Positions 52,149 through 61,116 of a stretch of 64,000 bases of DNA are shown piece by piece. The stretch's first letter is position 1. Each line of letters begins with the position of its first letter. Where the stretch lies: contig CABULH010000002.1 of assembly GCA_902492455.1 (NCBI GenBank), positions 124,001-188,000 on the forward strand, written 5' to 3'. The notes beneath the pieces are model-generated. The model saw nothing but the letters and a program-made list of their open reading frames with translations, was not told the origin of the DNA and did no database searches. The position numbers and the translations under genes were made by a program. The DNA comes from an uncultured Oscillospiraceae bacterium. GTDB taxonomy: Bacteria; Bacillota; Clostridia; Oscillospirales; Acutalibacteraceae.

Positions 52149-53036
52149 TCACCACTTGGACACGATTTTTCCGTATACCTGTTTTTTGTCGTAGCCATAT
52201 TTCGTGATAACGATAATCACCGGATCACCGATGTGAAAGTCCTCGTCGTACTGTTCGGGAGAATAGGTGCATAAGCAGTCGAGATTGTCCTCCAGCCGGC
52301 AGAAGACGCCGCCGTGGTATTTTCCAGTGATGACCGACGCCCGGCGACAGCCGACGGGGTGGCGCGTATCGATCCCGTCGAAGGGGTGAGGCTCAGCCTC
52401 CTTAATGGAAACCGCCAGCTTTTCCGTGCCGGGTATATAGCCGGTGACGACGGCGGTGCAGGCTTCACCTGGGTGATACCGTTCCCGCAGTTCCGGAATC
52501 ATGGCGTAGGAGATGTCCCGGGGAGAAAGGGTCATGTCAAACCCACCACAGGTGATGAGCATATGCTGCCGGCCGACAGCCAGCACATGGATTGCCACCT
52601 TCTGACCGGTTTCAGGGTGTGTGCGCAGGAAAGCACGGCGGCGGATTGCCAGCGCCATGCGCCGGGACGCGATGCAGCACCCCGCTTCCCGGTCAATGCC
52701 GGTAATCACATAGTCAATGGTGGCGCCAGCCATGGAGCGCAGGACGTGGGGCGGCCGCCTGGTGGCTTCGTTGAACCATACCTCATTCTCCGGGATCAGC
52801 ACCTTGACCCGGTAGTCGATTACCACCAGACAGGGGATGCTCCTCTGCTCCCTTCTGCCGGTTTTTTTGTTCCGAACCGTGACAACCGACTGATCCATAC
52901 CGGCCACGCGGGCAGTTAGCAGGGATTCGGAGCGATAGGACGCGTAAATCGCGTTCCATTCCCGGAGCTGTTCATCCGACAGATCCCTGTCCAGCGCCGC
53001 TGCGTCCCTGTCATCGAATTGGTGATTGTCTTTCAC
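52149..53036 (-). CDS. S1-domain RNA-binding protein
   Basis: A ~295-aa protein. The C-terminal ~70 residues form an S1/OB RNA-binding fold (ASVITGKYHGGVFCRLEDNL, FHIGDPVIIVITKYGYDKKQ). The middle has further OB-like strands (VLIPENEVWF, TLSPRDISYA). GTG 53036 was chosen because AAGGAGG lies nine bases upstream; ATG 53045 would directly abut that site. It is the last gene of the minus-strand operon. It may bind ICE RNA, perhaps helping translation or intron function, but this is a guess. Confidence 0.72.
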   Translation of the reverse strand: MKDNHQFDDRDAAALDRDLSDEQLREWNAIYASYRSESLLTARVAGMDQSVVTVRNKKTGRREQRSIPCLVVIDYRVKVLIPENEVWFNEATRRPPHVLRSMAGATIDYVITGIDREAGCCIASRRMALAIRRRAFLRTHPETGQKVAIHVLAVGRQHMLITCGGFDMTLSPRDISYAMIPELRERYHPGEACTAVVTGYIPGTEKLAVSIKEAEPHPFDGIDTRHPVGCRRASVITGKYHGGVFCRLEDNLDCLCTYSPEQYDEDFHIGDPVIIVITKYGYDKKQVYGKIVSKW

Positions 53037-53595
53037 TGTTTTCATCCTCCTTGCTTGCATACTTGAAAAAGTGGTACTTCCCCTGCTCCTTCCACACGAA
53101 GCAATGCTCGCAGGGGATACGGACAAACGCCTGCTGCTCCGCTTTTTCCAGAACGAAAATCACCAGCCGGTACTTATGCTCGCTGGTTTCCAGCAGCGCG
53201 CAGGTCATGGCCTCCCGGCCGGCCAGTACCGGGCAGATGTCGTACCGCCACAGCCGGTACTCCTGTTTCCCGTGGTGATCTTCCAGCCGCTGCTTGAAAA
53301 AGGTCAGGGAAAAAGGGGGCGCCCCCTGCTGGAACAGCTCCACCTTCTCCGGCTCCATGAGCAGCATAATGTCAATGGCCTCAATGACTGCCGGGTCGTT
53401 TTTCTCCTCGTCCGTGCGGGAGATGAAGCCGTGCAGACGCCGGATCTGTCCCAGGCATTCCAACTGGTGGACAATCGGTTCCCAAGAGGTATGGGGATAG
53501 GCCATCAAAAGCAGATGCCGGGCGGCGTCCTCCCGCATGGCCCCGACACGCCGCAGCATATCCAGAAGGGCTTTCTGGGCTTTACTCAGGAGCAT
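53011..53595 (-). CDS. DUF5697-like ICE protein
   Basis: A 194-aa protein with AAGGGGG before ATG 53595. The N-terminal part is a winged-helix type (AQKALLDMLRRVGAMREDAA, HQLECLGQIRRLHGFISRT). It resembles proteins annotated DUF5697 next to RepA_N genes in Clostridia ICEs. It may be a replication or transfer accessory factor. It overlaps repA by 14 bases and the S1 gene downstream. Confidence 0.7.
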   Translation of the reverse strand: MLLSKAQKALLDMLRRVGAMREDAARHLLLMAYPHTSWEPIVHQLECLGQIRRLHGFISRTDEEKNDPAVIEAIDIMLLMEPEKVELFQQGAPPFSLTFFKQRLEDHHGKQEYRLWRYDICPVLAGREAMTCALLETSEHKYRLVIFVLEKAEQQAFVRIPCEHCFVWKEQGKYHFFKYASKEDENSERQSPIR

Positions 53596-54610
53596 CCCGG
53601 CTGCCCCCTTCCGGCTGCGCATAAAAATCGGACGGCTTCTGATACGACGGCGGAAGATCCAGAATGAGCCCGCTGTCCTGTTCGCAGACACCGTTCACCA
53701 GCACCGACATCAGATACGCAGTGGGGTTTGTCACGTCCCCCTCGTGCCGCTTCATGCTTTCAAGAGCCGTCATGAGAATATCCGCGTCCAGCCGGCCAAG
53801 ATACCCGCGCACCGTTTCCTGCGGAAGCCGGGCATTGCCGATCTTCAGGACGTCCGAATAATACAGCCGTTCGATGGCCGCCCGAAACATGGCCTGTATG
53901 TTCTCCCGGAACAGATAGAGTTCGCACCGCTCAAAAATGCTCCGCAGGATTTCTTCATCGGGCGGTGTGTTCCTGGCTGCCGGCGCCGGACGGACAGACG
54001 GACTCTTCTCACTCTGGATAGTCTCAGTATGAATATTCTCAATCTTTTTAGGGTGCCGTTTCGACAGGTCTGGAACTGCGGTTTCAGCAGGTCTTGAACT
54101 GCCGTTTTGACAGGTCTGGATATGTGATTCAGGCATATCTTGAACTGCCGTTTCAGCAGTTCTTGATGTGCTGTTTTGGCAGTTCTGCATGGGATAAGGT
54201 TCCACAGCGTTTTCCTCTGCCGGTTTGTCCAGGCTGTCCAGGAATTCCGCCGCATCCCTATCAGCCAGTTCCGCCTTCAGGACGTACAGCAGGTTCGGAT
54301 ACCCCCGTCCCTGCCGCTGCTCTACCAGCAGCCGGTTTTCAATCAATTCCCGGAAAGCCGCAATCGCCTTTTTATAGGAGATGTTCAGGGTGGCAGAGGC
54401 TTCCTCACGGGTGTAGACCAGGTAAACCTCGCCGTCATCATTGATCCAGCCGTTTTTCTGGGACAGGGTGAGCCGGTTGAGAAGCAGGGCATACACGAAT
54501 TTGGCTTCGAGGGACATCTCTTTATACTGCGGATTTGCCAGCAGGGTCAAAGGAAAGCGCAGAAATTCCTCGTTCACTACATCGCATATCCGGTAGGTTC
54601 GTTCCATCAT
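53582..54610 (-). CDS. repA: Replication initiator protein A (RepA_N)
   Basis: A 342-aa protein. The N-terminal RepA_N winged-helix domain covers ~1-115 (FLRFPLTLLANPQYKEMSLE, LNRLTLSQKNGWINDDG, LNISYKKAIAAFRELIENRL). The middle holds repeated segments of the type CQNGSSRPAETAVPDL, three to four imperfect copies. The C-terminus is helical. RepA_N proteins start plasmid or ICE replication. The ATG at 54610 has AAGGAAGGGG upstream. A RepA here implies the excised circle can replicate. Confidence 0.88.
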   Translation of the reverse strand: MMERTYRICDVVNEEFLRFPLTLLANPQYKEMSLEAKFVYALLLNRLTLSQKNGWINDDGEVYLVYTREEASATLNISYKKAIAAFRELIENRLLVEQRQGRGYPNLLYVLKAELADRDAAEFLDSLDKPAEENAVEPYPMQNCQNSTSRTAETAVQDMPESHIQTCQNGSSRPAETAVPDLSKRHPKKIENIHTETIQSEKSPSVRPAPAARNTPPDEEILRSIFERCELYLFRENIQAMFRAAIERLYYSDVLKIGNARLPQETVRGYLGRLDADILMTALESMKRHEGDVTNPTAYLMSVLVNGVCEQDSGLILDLPPSYQKPSDFYAQPEGGSRDAPE

Positions 54611-54627
54611 GAAAACCCCTTCCTTTA

Positions 54628-55799
54628 TCACAGGTCTTTGGGCGATACTTCCGTCAGGGTCTTGCAGTCGATACCGCGGGAAAAGTCAAAGGGCGGGTGC
54701 AGATCCAGCTCGTCGGCGTCCGGAAGGTATTCTTCTTTTCCAGATACCGCGGGAGGTGTCTCTATCGTGGGGGACAATGAGGCGGAACTTTGTGCATCCG
54801 ATGCACAAGGTTTCGCTTTTTCTGTTTTTGTTTCCTGCGTACGCCACACGGGGATATGGTCAGCGGCCTTGCAGTACCGCAGCTTTTGAAAATCGGGGTG
54901 TTCCTCCGGGCGGATCTTGGTCAGTAGCAGCGGCTTGGAACCGCGGACGAGCAGGATCGCCTTGTCCCGCGGTAAACGGCGCACCTCATCGGGCATCATC
55001 AGCGGCCGTCCTGTGCTGATTTTGCTTTCGGTGTAGGCTCTGGCAGCCCGCAGGCCGGGGGCCAGCGGAGCGGTGGGAATACTGGTGTTGTTGACCCGCA
55101 CCGTGATTTTTCCGCATTGGTCGCTGATATACTCCGCCGTCATGGCGTCGTTGCACCCGAGGAAAAGCTGATAATCGCAGTCGCCCACCAGTTCCTGCCA
55201 TTCGGTGCGGGGATACCGGTCGGCCAACTGACTGACCGACTGCGCCACGCACTGGATGTCGATATTCCGGCTTCTCGATACGCTCAGATACTTTTTGCTG
55301 TTCGGCAGGTCGATGTTGCAGAATTCATCCATAACGACATTCACCCGTACGGGCAGCCGCCGGTTTTCCGATTTTCGGGCAAAGTCGAACAGGCGGATAA
55401 AGAGCAGGGAGAAAAACATCGAGGACAAAAACCGGTAGGTGTCGTCCTGATCGGAGATGATGCAGAAGTAAGCGCATTTCCGTCTTCCCGGTTCCTCCAG
55501 ATCGATTTCGCTGTACTTGGTGATACTGTCCGCCAGCTTGTTCTGAAAGACATTCAGCCGCGAACCCAAACCGATCATGATGTTGCCCCAAATGTTGTGG
55601 GGGGCCTGTCGGAAAATGCCGTAAGGCGGCAGGGCCGGATGGCCCGGCGGCAGCGCCCGGAACCGGGCGTCCAGCTCGTTGACCGAGGTGGACGCCAGCA
55701 GGCGGTAAATGGTGCCCAGGCTGCGTTCCTCCGGCGGGAGCAGCGTATTCGTTCCCGGATAGGTCATGCTTTGGACAAGGTGAATCAGCGCCATGAGGA
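54628..55799 (-). CDS. VirD4/TraG coupling protein, exon 2
   Basis: C-terminal 390 codons of the 669-aa coupling protein begun at 59139. It has the Walker B segment VNVVMDEFCNIDLPNSKKYL, SRSRNIDIQCVAQSVSQLAD, and the TraG C-terminal motif DYQLFLGCNDAMTAEYIS. It couples relaxosome DNA to the transfer channel at the membrane. The first two bases complete the Leu codon of the junction KNLLMALIHL. A hairpin repeat (54786-54812) lies inside its disordered tail. Confidence 0.9.
54786..54812. repeat. Hairpin repeat, copy 2 (inside traG)
   Basis: AACTTTGTGCA and TGCACAAGGTT flank TCCGA. It matches the core of the hairpin at 2501-2543 at 23 of 27 positions. It encodes part of the unstructured C-terminal tail of the coupling protein (CASDAQ), which suggests an inserted palindromic element. 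Confidence 0.65.
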
Positions 55800-58301
55800 G
55801 TAGGCTAAGTGCCCGGCGCCTTGCCAAATTGCTTTGGCAGGTTTCCAAACACTCGCCTCCGAACCGGACTTACACCTCTCGGCGTATCCGGCTCTCCACT
55901 TATAAAATCAGTCTAATTTCCCAGCGTGTAGTTTTGCATGGCATGACTCACACAGCGCCAACGTTTTTCGTTTGCGGGCAATCATGAACGAATCCCAGAA
56001 ATCTTTGTCATTCAGGTCTTTGACCTTTTTGATATGATGAATCTGGATGTCCGCCGTTTCTGCACCGCATACCTCGCATTTGTTTGCCCGCAACCGGTCA
56101 ACCAAACTGGTAGAGGTATTGAATAATGCCGTTGGTACCATGTTGTCACAATCTTCATATGAAACGTCCGTCTTTCTTTTGAAACCCTGATTGTAAAATA
56201 GACGCGTGATTTCCTTGCCTTTGGAATTGGTGTACGTTACGCCAAAGTCTTTGCCGACACGGTATCGCTTGAGGATTTTAGACTTTGTTGTGTTGTACTT
56301 CCCGGCAAAGATTTTGAGCATACTGTACTTCATGATGTAGTAAAAATTGTTGAGGATAGAGCTGTTGTTGGCAATACCGTAGTAATTGTAGAAGCCGCGG
56401 ATTTGAGCGTTGTAGGATTCAAGGATTTCTAAATCGTCATGGTTTTTCAGCTTGTTTCGCTGCCATGGCTTCCAGATTTCCTTCCCCTGATGGTGCACCA
56501 TTTTTACAACGCCGTAGTCCAGTAGTTTTTTACGGATAGTATCATTGGAAATCGCTAATACCACCTTGTTTGCGTAACTCCTGTTCAGTCTGCCAAGGGT
56601 ATTACGTTTTGCCGAATTGGTATGCCTGACGTAGATGTCAAACCCGAGAAAATGGGCTTTGTCCTGGGCATTTGTAATCAGCGTTTTTTCTTCGGACAGT
56701 TCCAAATGCAGGGCTTCGCGTAGAAACTTTTTAATATCTTCCTTGATAATCCTGCAATCTTCTTTACTGCCGATTACGCCGCACAGCCAGTCGTCTGCAT
56801 ACCGGACATAAAACAGGCGTTTGTACCCGGCAGCCATTGGTAGGGTCGGGGATAACGCCATTCGCTCCCGTTCCAACTGCCGGATTTGCACTATCAATTT
56901 TCCTCTTTCCACATCATCCGTGGTGTCAGCCAACGCTTTTCTTGCCGTATAGGCTTGGTATTCATTTTGCCGATAGACAGGGTTTCTTTCTCGCCTCTCT
57001 CCTTGACGGAAGGCTTTGCAATAGGCTTTCATGTACTTATCCAGCTTGTCCAGATAGATATTTGCCAGAATCGGGCTGATGATCCCGCCCTGCGGTGTGC
57101 CGGAATAGGTCTTGTGAAATGTCCACTCTTCCATATATCCGGCGTTCAGAAATTTCCGTATCAGCCGCAGAAACCGTTCATCCGCAATTCGCTCCCGCAG
57201 TATACCGATCAAAATATCATGGTCGATACAATCAAAAAAGCTGTGAATGTCGCCTTCAATGAACCACTTTGTAGCCGTAAAGGTTTTCTGTATGCTCATA
57301 AGCGCCGTGTGACAGCTTCTCTGCGGGCGGAAGCCATGAGAGGAAGGCTCAAAGCTGCCTTCGTATATGGCCTCCAGTATCATACGGACTACTTCCTGCA
57401 GAAGCTTATCATCAAACGACGGTATTCCCAGCGGACGCTTTTTCCCGTTCTTCTTGGGGATATATGCCCGGCGGGAGGGCTTCGGCCGATAGCTTTCATC
57501 CTTTAGCCGTTCGATGATTGCGCTGATACGTTTCATGCTCATGCCGTCAATGGTGGTTTCATCTACACCTTTGGTAAGATTACCCGGCTTGGCATAAATC
57601 TTCTGATATGCTTTCAAGTACATTTCCTGATTGTAAAGCAGGCGATACAGACGTTCATACTTGTATTCTTGCTGCACGCTGTGTTTTGTCAGACTGCTCA
57701 ACATCTTTTCGGGATTTCTCATAGTGTCTCACACACCTTCCTAAATCAATGTTAAGTTCATAAGCTGCCGCCCTTCGCCATGTAAACGGCTTTCCCGTTC
57801 TCAGACTACTATGGCGGCTCCGTTGCCATATCGGATATTCATAAGCCTGTGCTTAATAGCTTGCTGCGCAAGCATTCCAACTTAGGCAATCTCCGTTTAG
57901 CAGATGTAGTAACAAGCCCAATGAATTGTCGGATACGACTTTCGCCTTTTCTCTCTTATTGAGATTGCGCTGTGAATTTCCCATGCCGCTTTTCCAAAAC
58001 CTGGGGAAATGCGGATTCAACAGTATGACGATTTTAGTTACCTTACGCCATAGGCCCGAGTCAGACCGCTCAGACTATCGTTCAGCCAATCCAGGCTTTA
58101 TCCTTGTATCCATTGGTCGGCTTTCGCCGTATTTCATCACCCATTCAGTCGTGGCGTGGTAACTCGCCAACTTATGGTATTTCCGGTATGCTATTTTCCC
58201 CTACGAGGTTTCCCTCTCAGGTAAACCGGATGATGATGGGCATATGGGTCACGCCCACTGCTTGCTAAAACAGATTTACTACATCGCCGCTACGGACGCA
58301 C
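55800..58301 (-). mobile_element. Group II intron 3 (in the coupling protein gene)
   Basis: On the minus strand the 2502-nt intron begins GTGCGTCCGT (58301) and ends CACTTAGCCTAC (55800). Domain V is at 55861-55894 (GAGCCGGATACGCC...GTAAGTCCGGTTC). About 580 nt of RNA precede the RT ORF. Removal gives a 2010-base coupling gene in frame. Confidence 0.93.
55908..57722 (-). CDS. ltrA: Group II intron reverse transcriptase/maturase with HNH domain
   Basis: A 604-aa protein like those of introns 1 and 2. It has RPLGIPSFDDKLLQEVV, GFRPQRSCHTAL and GDIHSFFDCI. The catalytic motif is VRYADDWLCG. A maturase domain precedes a C-terminal HNH (CEVCGAE, IHHIKK, CESCHAKLH). It starts at ATG 57722 after AAGGTGTGTGAG, the same context as in the other two introns. 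Confidence 0.95.
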   Translation of the reverse strand: MRNPEKMLSSLTKHSVQQEYKYERLYRLLYNQEMYLKAYQKIYAKPGNLTKGVDETTIDGMSMKRISAIIERLKDESYRPKPSRRAYIPKKNGKKRPLGIPSFDDKLLQEVVRMILEAIYEGSFEPSSHGFRPQRSCHTALMSIQKTFTATKWFIEGDIHSFFDCIDHDILIGILRERIADERFLRLIRKFLNAGYMEEWTFHKTYSGTPQGGIISPILANIYLDKLDKYMKAYCKAFRQGERRERNPVYRQNEYQAYTARKALADTTDDVERGKLIVQIRQLERERMALSPTLPMAAGYKRLFYVRYADDWLCGVIGSKEDCRIIKEDIKKFLREALHLELSEEKTLITNAQDKAHFLGFDIYVRHTNSAKRNTLGRLNRSYANKVVLAISNDTIRKKLLDYGVVKMVHHQGKEIWKPWQRNKLKNHDDLEILESYNAQIRGFYNYYGIANNSSILNNFYYIMKYSMLKIFAGKYNTTKSKILKRYRVGKDFGVTYTNSKGKEITRLFYNQGFKRKTDVSYEDCDNMVPTALFNTSTSLVDRLRANKCEVCGAETADIQIHHIKKVKDLNDKDFWDSFMIARKRKTLALCESCHAKLHAGKLD

Positions 58302-59139
58302 GATTTTTTTCCGCCTTGCTCCAGAAATCCTCCCGTTCTGAATCGGCGGAGGTGTTGCGAATGATGATCTCCGCGATATGCTGCACAAGGTTGACGTCCC
58401 GGGAGGAATCCATCAGGCAGTTCCAGCCGTCTGACGCGCCCAAATCCAGCAGGTTATAGCTGCGGACAAAATACCCTTGTTCCCGCAGAAGCTCGGAATA
58501 CATCTCGTAAAATTCGGCTTTGCTGTCACAGATCACCAGGCTTTCCCCTCGCCGGGCGGCGTTCAGGATGAAGGGCATGATGACCCCGCGGGATTTTCCG
58601 GTCCCGGGAGCGCCGTACACCATGATGTTTTTCGACATACCGGGCAGATCCTTCATGCCGATATATTCGCCGCTGTCCAGCCGGCCGAACAGGGTGGCAT
58701 TCATGGTATCCAGCCGCCCGATCTGCAGGACATTTTCCATTTCCTTTTTGCCCATCCATCCGGAGGTGCCGTGCGTGCCTTCCGGCAGGATTTCCAGTCC
58801 CCGTTCCTTGTCCATCACCGACCGTCGGCCGGGCAGCAGGCCAAGTCCTTTTTTGGTGAACAGGCAATACAGGACAGCGGCGCCCAGAGTAATCCCCAAG
58901 CCGTAGGGGGTAAAAACAGCACGGAGGTTTGATGCCGGATCCCAGGTGAAAGCCTCACCGGAGAATACTCCCGCGGCGCCTCCATGAAGGGATGCCTCCA
59001 GAAAACGAATGAACATACCGTAAAAATAGAGGACGGCAATGGTGATCGCCGTGTATTTAGGCAGCTTCGGCTTAACTCGAATCCAGGCGGCCTCCGTCTT
59101 GTCCTCCAGTTTTCGGAGTTTATCCGAAAGACGGAGCAT
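58302..59139 (-). CDS. VirD4/TraG coupling protein, exon 1
   Basis: First 279 codons of the coupling protein. Two N-terminal membrane segments (~29-46 and ~82-94), then Walker A YGAPGTGKSRG (176-183 for GAPGTGKS) and CDSKAEFYEMYSELLREQGY. It ends WSKAEKN plus one base. Start ATG 59139 (MLRLSDKL) follows AAGGAAGG; a longer reading frame upstream lies in the previous gene and lacks a site. Overlaps the preceding gene end by 20 bases. Confidence 0.9.
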
Positions 59140-60202
59140 ACAAATACCTTCCTTTCCCGGTCTGAAAAGGTGATTGATCCGGTTCGGGAAGCAGTGACGG
59201 CAGGCCAAGGATCTGCTCTGCGAGTTCTATGGCGATCGGATGCAGGACGGCGCTGCGTCCCTTCAGAACTTCTTGTATGGCGGTCGTCTGGATCGATAGC
59301 AGGATGATATGTGCGTTGGCTCCCTTTTTCGATGCGATATGATTTTCAAACCGCTTGATATGGCAGTCGATACCCATGAGAAAATCCTCACCGGACGATT
59401 TACTGCGCCCGTCCGACTGCTGACCTTCGGATGGCAGAAAGTCTTTTCCGAAAAGCCCGTGGAGCAGCTTCAGTCGATAATCCGGGACGGTCATGATGCG
59501 CAGTTGGCGCAGGCCGTCTTCATTGAGCGGCAGAATCCCGGCCGGGCACCCGAACTTTTCCAGCGCGTCGGAATAGGTATCGGTGGTGGATTTTTCTTTT
59601 CGGCGCCTTGGAGCTGTCACCGTTTCCAGCACCTGCTCCAGCGCGCCCGCGCCGGTGTAGAGGACGAAAGGCGTCCGGTCGCACAGCAAGCTTTCCGAGC
59701 GGAAGGTGCGCTGCTCCACGCTGGCATACACCCCCTCGCTTTCCGGGGCAATATAGTAGGGAATGAACGCCACACTATCGGTATAGAGGAAGCCCGCCAT
59801 CCGGGTGCCGCCCAGCACATTCGCACCCGCCTTGCGGCGCAGGGCGAAGGACGGCAGGAACGCCGGCACGCCTGGTTCTGCACCGGGAGAGGCCCGGAAC
59901 ACGTCGGCGCCATAGCGCCAGAGGAACGACACGACGGACGCGGTTCCCAGACGGCGAGCCAGCGCCGAGCCAGCGCCGCGGTACTGCTTGTCCGCCGCAT
60001 AGGTAAACCCGGCTTCCCGCAGCAGGGAATATCCGGCCGGGGTGGGGCGGTAGCTGAGCCCGCACCGGCTTTGCCGGAGCAGCCCCAGCGCCAGCAGGAG
60101 CCGGATGGTTTCACCGGGGAGGATGTCTGTGCCGGCGGCCGGCAGGTCTTTGCACCAGGCGGAGAGCCGCAGCACGTCGATTTCTGCACGGGTGAAAATC
60201 AT
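59120..60202 (-). CDS. Hypothetical ICE protein with winged-helix N-terminus
   Basis: A 360-aa protein from ATG 60202 (MIFTRAEIDVLRLSAWC), preceded by GGGGGG. The N-terminal ~90 residues look like two winged helices (LLLALGLLRQSRCGLSYRPT, AGYSLLREAGFTY). The remainder has restriction-endonuclease-like strands (LYTDSVAFIPYYIAPES, DRTPFVLYTGAGA), which recall MobC/replication-relaxation type regulators; unproven. It is coupled to traG. Confidence 0.65.
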   Translation of the reverse strand: MIFTRAEIDVLRLSAWCKDLPAAGTDILPGETIRLLLALGLLRQSRCGLSYRPTPAGYSLLREAGFTYAADKQYRGAGSALARRLGTASVVSFLWRYGADVFRASPGAEPGVPAFLPSFALRRKAGANVLGGTRMAGFLYTDSVAFIPYYIAPESEGVYASVEQRTFRSESLLCDRTPFVLYTGAGALEQVLETVTAPRRRKEKSTTDTYSDALEKFGCPAGILPLNEDGLRQLRIMTVPDYRLKLLHGLFGKDFLPSEGQQSDGRSKSSGEDFLMGIDCHIKRFENHIASKKGANAHIILLSIQTTAIQEVLKGRSAVLHPIAIELAEQILGLPSLLPEPDQSPFQTGKGRYLYAPSFG

Positions 60203-60373
60203 AAACCGCACCCCCCGACGCAAGCCTGCTTGTTTCCAATGGATTTTTGGAGGCGAAAATGTCCGATTTTCCGCATAATACTGCTGTTTCTGCCCTGTGC
60301 TTGTAGCGGCGCAAAATTCGGCTTCCGGAAGAGTGTCCGAATTGCGGTCAACAAGCACAGAGCAGCCGGCTGT

Positions 60374-61018
60374 TCAGGGCAGCTCCGATGCCATCCGGTA
60401 CAGAAAGTCACCGGCCTCCCCGAAGGGCAGGACATAGACATGGCAGCAGGCGTCTTCGTCCTGTACGGTGAACAGCCCCAGCGACAATTCAAACTGGTTG
60501 TCATCATAAAACAATCTTCCTTTGAGGGCGTTGACAACAGCCTTGAATCCCTTGTTGTCGTGGTCAAAAGCGCCGCAGCCGGCATCCGGTCGGTGCTCCA
60601 CAATGGCGGCGAAGGCTTTGTCCCATAGCGGCAGCTCGCCGCCTGACGCCTGAAAGGCGTCCAGCAACCGGGTTATGGTATCGGTGATGTACTGGGTCCC
60701 GCCCGATACCCGGCAGTGCGGGAGCAGGGCGTTCAGGCGGATATCCAGCCAGCCGGCGTCCATGCGGGTGATCTCGCCGTAGATTTTTTCTGTATGGTAG
60801 TAGGCGCTCCCGAACCGCAGCGGAGGGAGCGTGGGCCGCACCGCCTCGCACAGTCGCCGCAGGTCGATACAGCACAGCTCGATCTTCTGCATGGCGGCGT
60901 CCAGCAGGGTATTGACTTTTTCCGGAGACCGGCACCCTTGGGCCAGCGCGTCGATATACGCAGAACAGGCGTCCACCTGCCGCTGCATTTCGGATATGGT
61001 TTTTGCAGGTATTTCCAT
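60374..61018 (-). CDS. DUF6100-like hypothetical ICE protein
   Basis: A 214-aa protein with GGAGGA upstream. N-terminal helices (ISEMQRQVDACSAYIDALAQ) are followed by an alpha/beta part (RLFYDDNQFELSLGLFTVQD). It resembles small proteins called DUF6100 in Clostridia ICEs. No function is known. The 170-bp gap to the next gene downstream shows nothing clear. Confidence 0.6.
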   Translation of the reverse strand: MEIPAKTISEMQRQVDACSAYIDALAQGCRSPEKVNTLLDAAMQKIELCCIDLRRLCEAVRPTLPPLRFGSAYYHTEKIYGEITRMDAGWLDIRLNALLPHCRVSGGTQYITDTITRLLDAFQASGGELPLWDKAFAAIVEHRPDAGCGAFDHDNKGFKAVVNALKGRLFYDDNQFELSLGLFTVQDEDACCHVYVLPFGEAGDFLYRMASELP

Positions 61019-61049
61019 GAAGAGTTTCCTCCAATCGTTGCATTTACGC

Positions 61050-61084
61050 TTGCAATCGTTGCAAAATCGTTATATAATAACGAT
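61050..61084 (+). promoter_or_regulatory. Promoter with overlapping palindromic operator
   Basis: TTGCAA and TATAAT are 17 bases apart (-10 at 61073-61078). The palindrome ATCGTTAT-ATA-ATAACGAT (61066-61084) covers the -10. GCAATCGTTGCA-like repeats lie upstream and further ATAACGAT copies downstream. The AlbA_2 regulator just after it may bind here. Confidence 0.68.
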
Positions 61085-61116
61085 ACAAACGATAATAACG
61101 ATAAGGTGGGCTGACA

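Noticed and set aside
52007..52198. 63-aa minus-strand ORF at the end of the S1 gene
   Set aside because: It overlaps the S1-domain gene in another frame and has no ribosome-binding site or recognisable sequence.
59309..60628. 439-aa plus-strand ORF
   Set aside because: It is antisense to two minus-strand ICE genes with good starts and shows no motif or Shine-Dalgarno.
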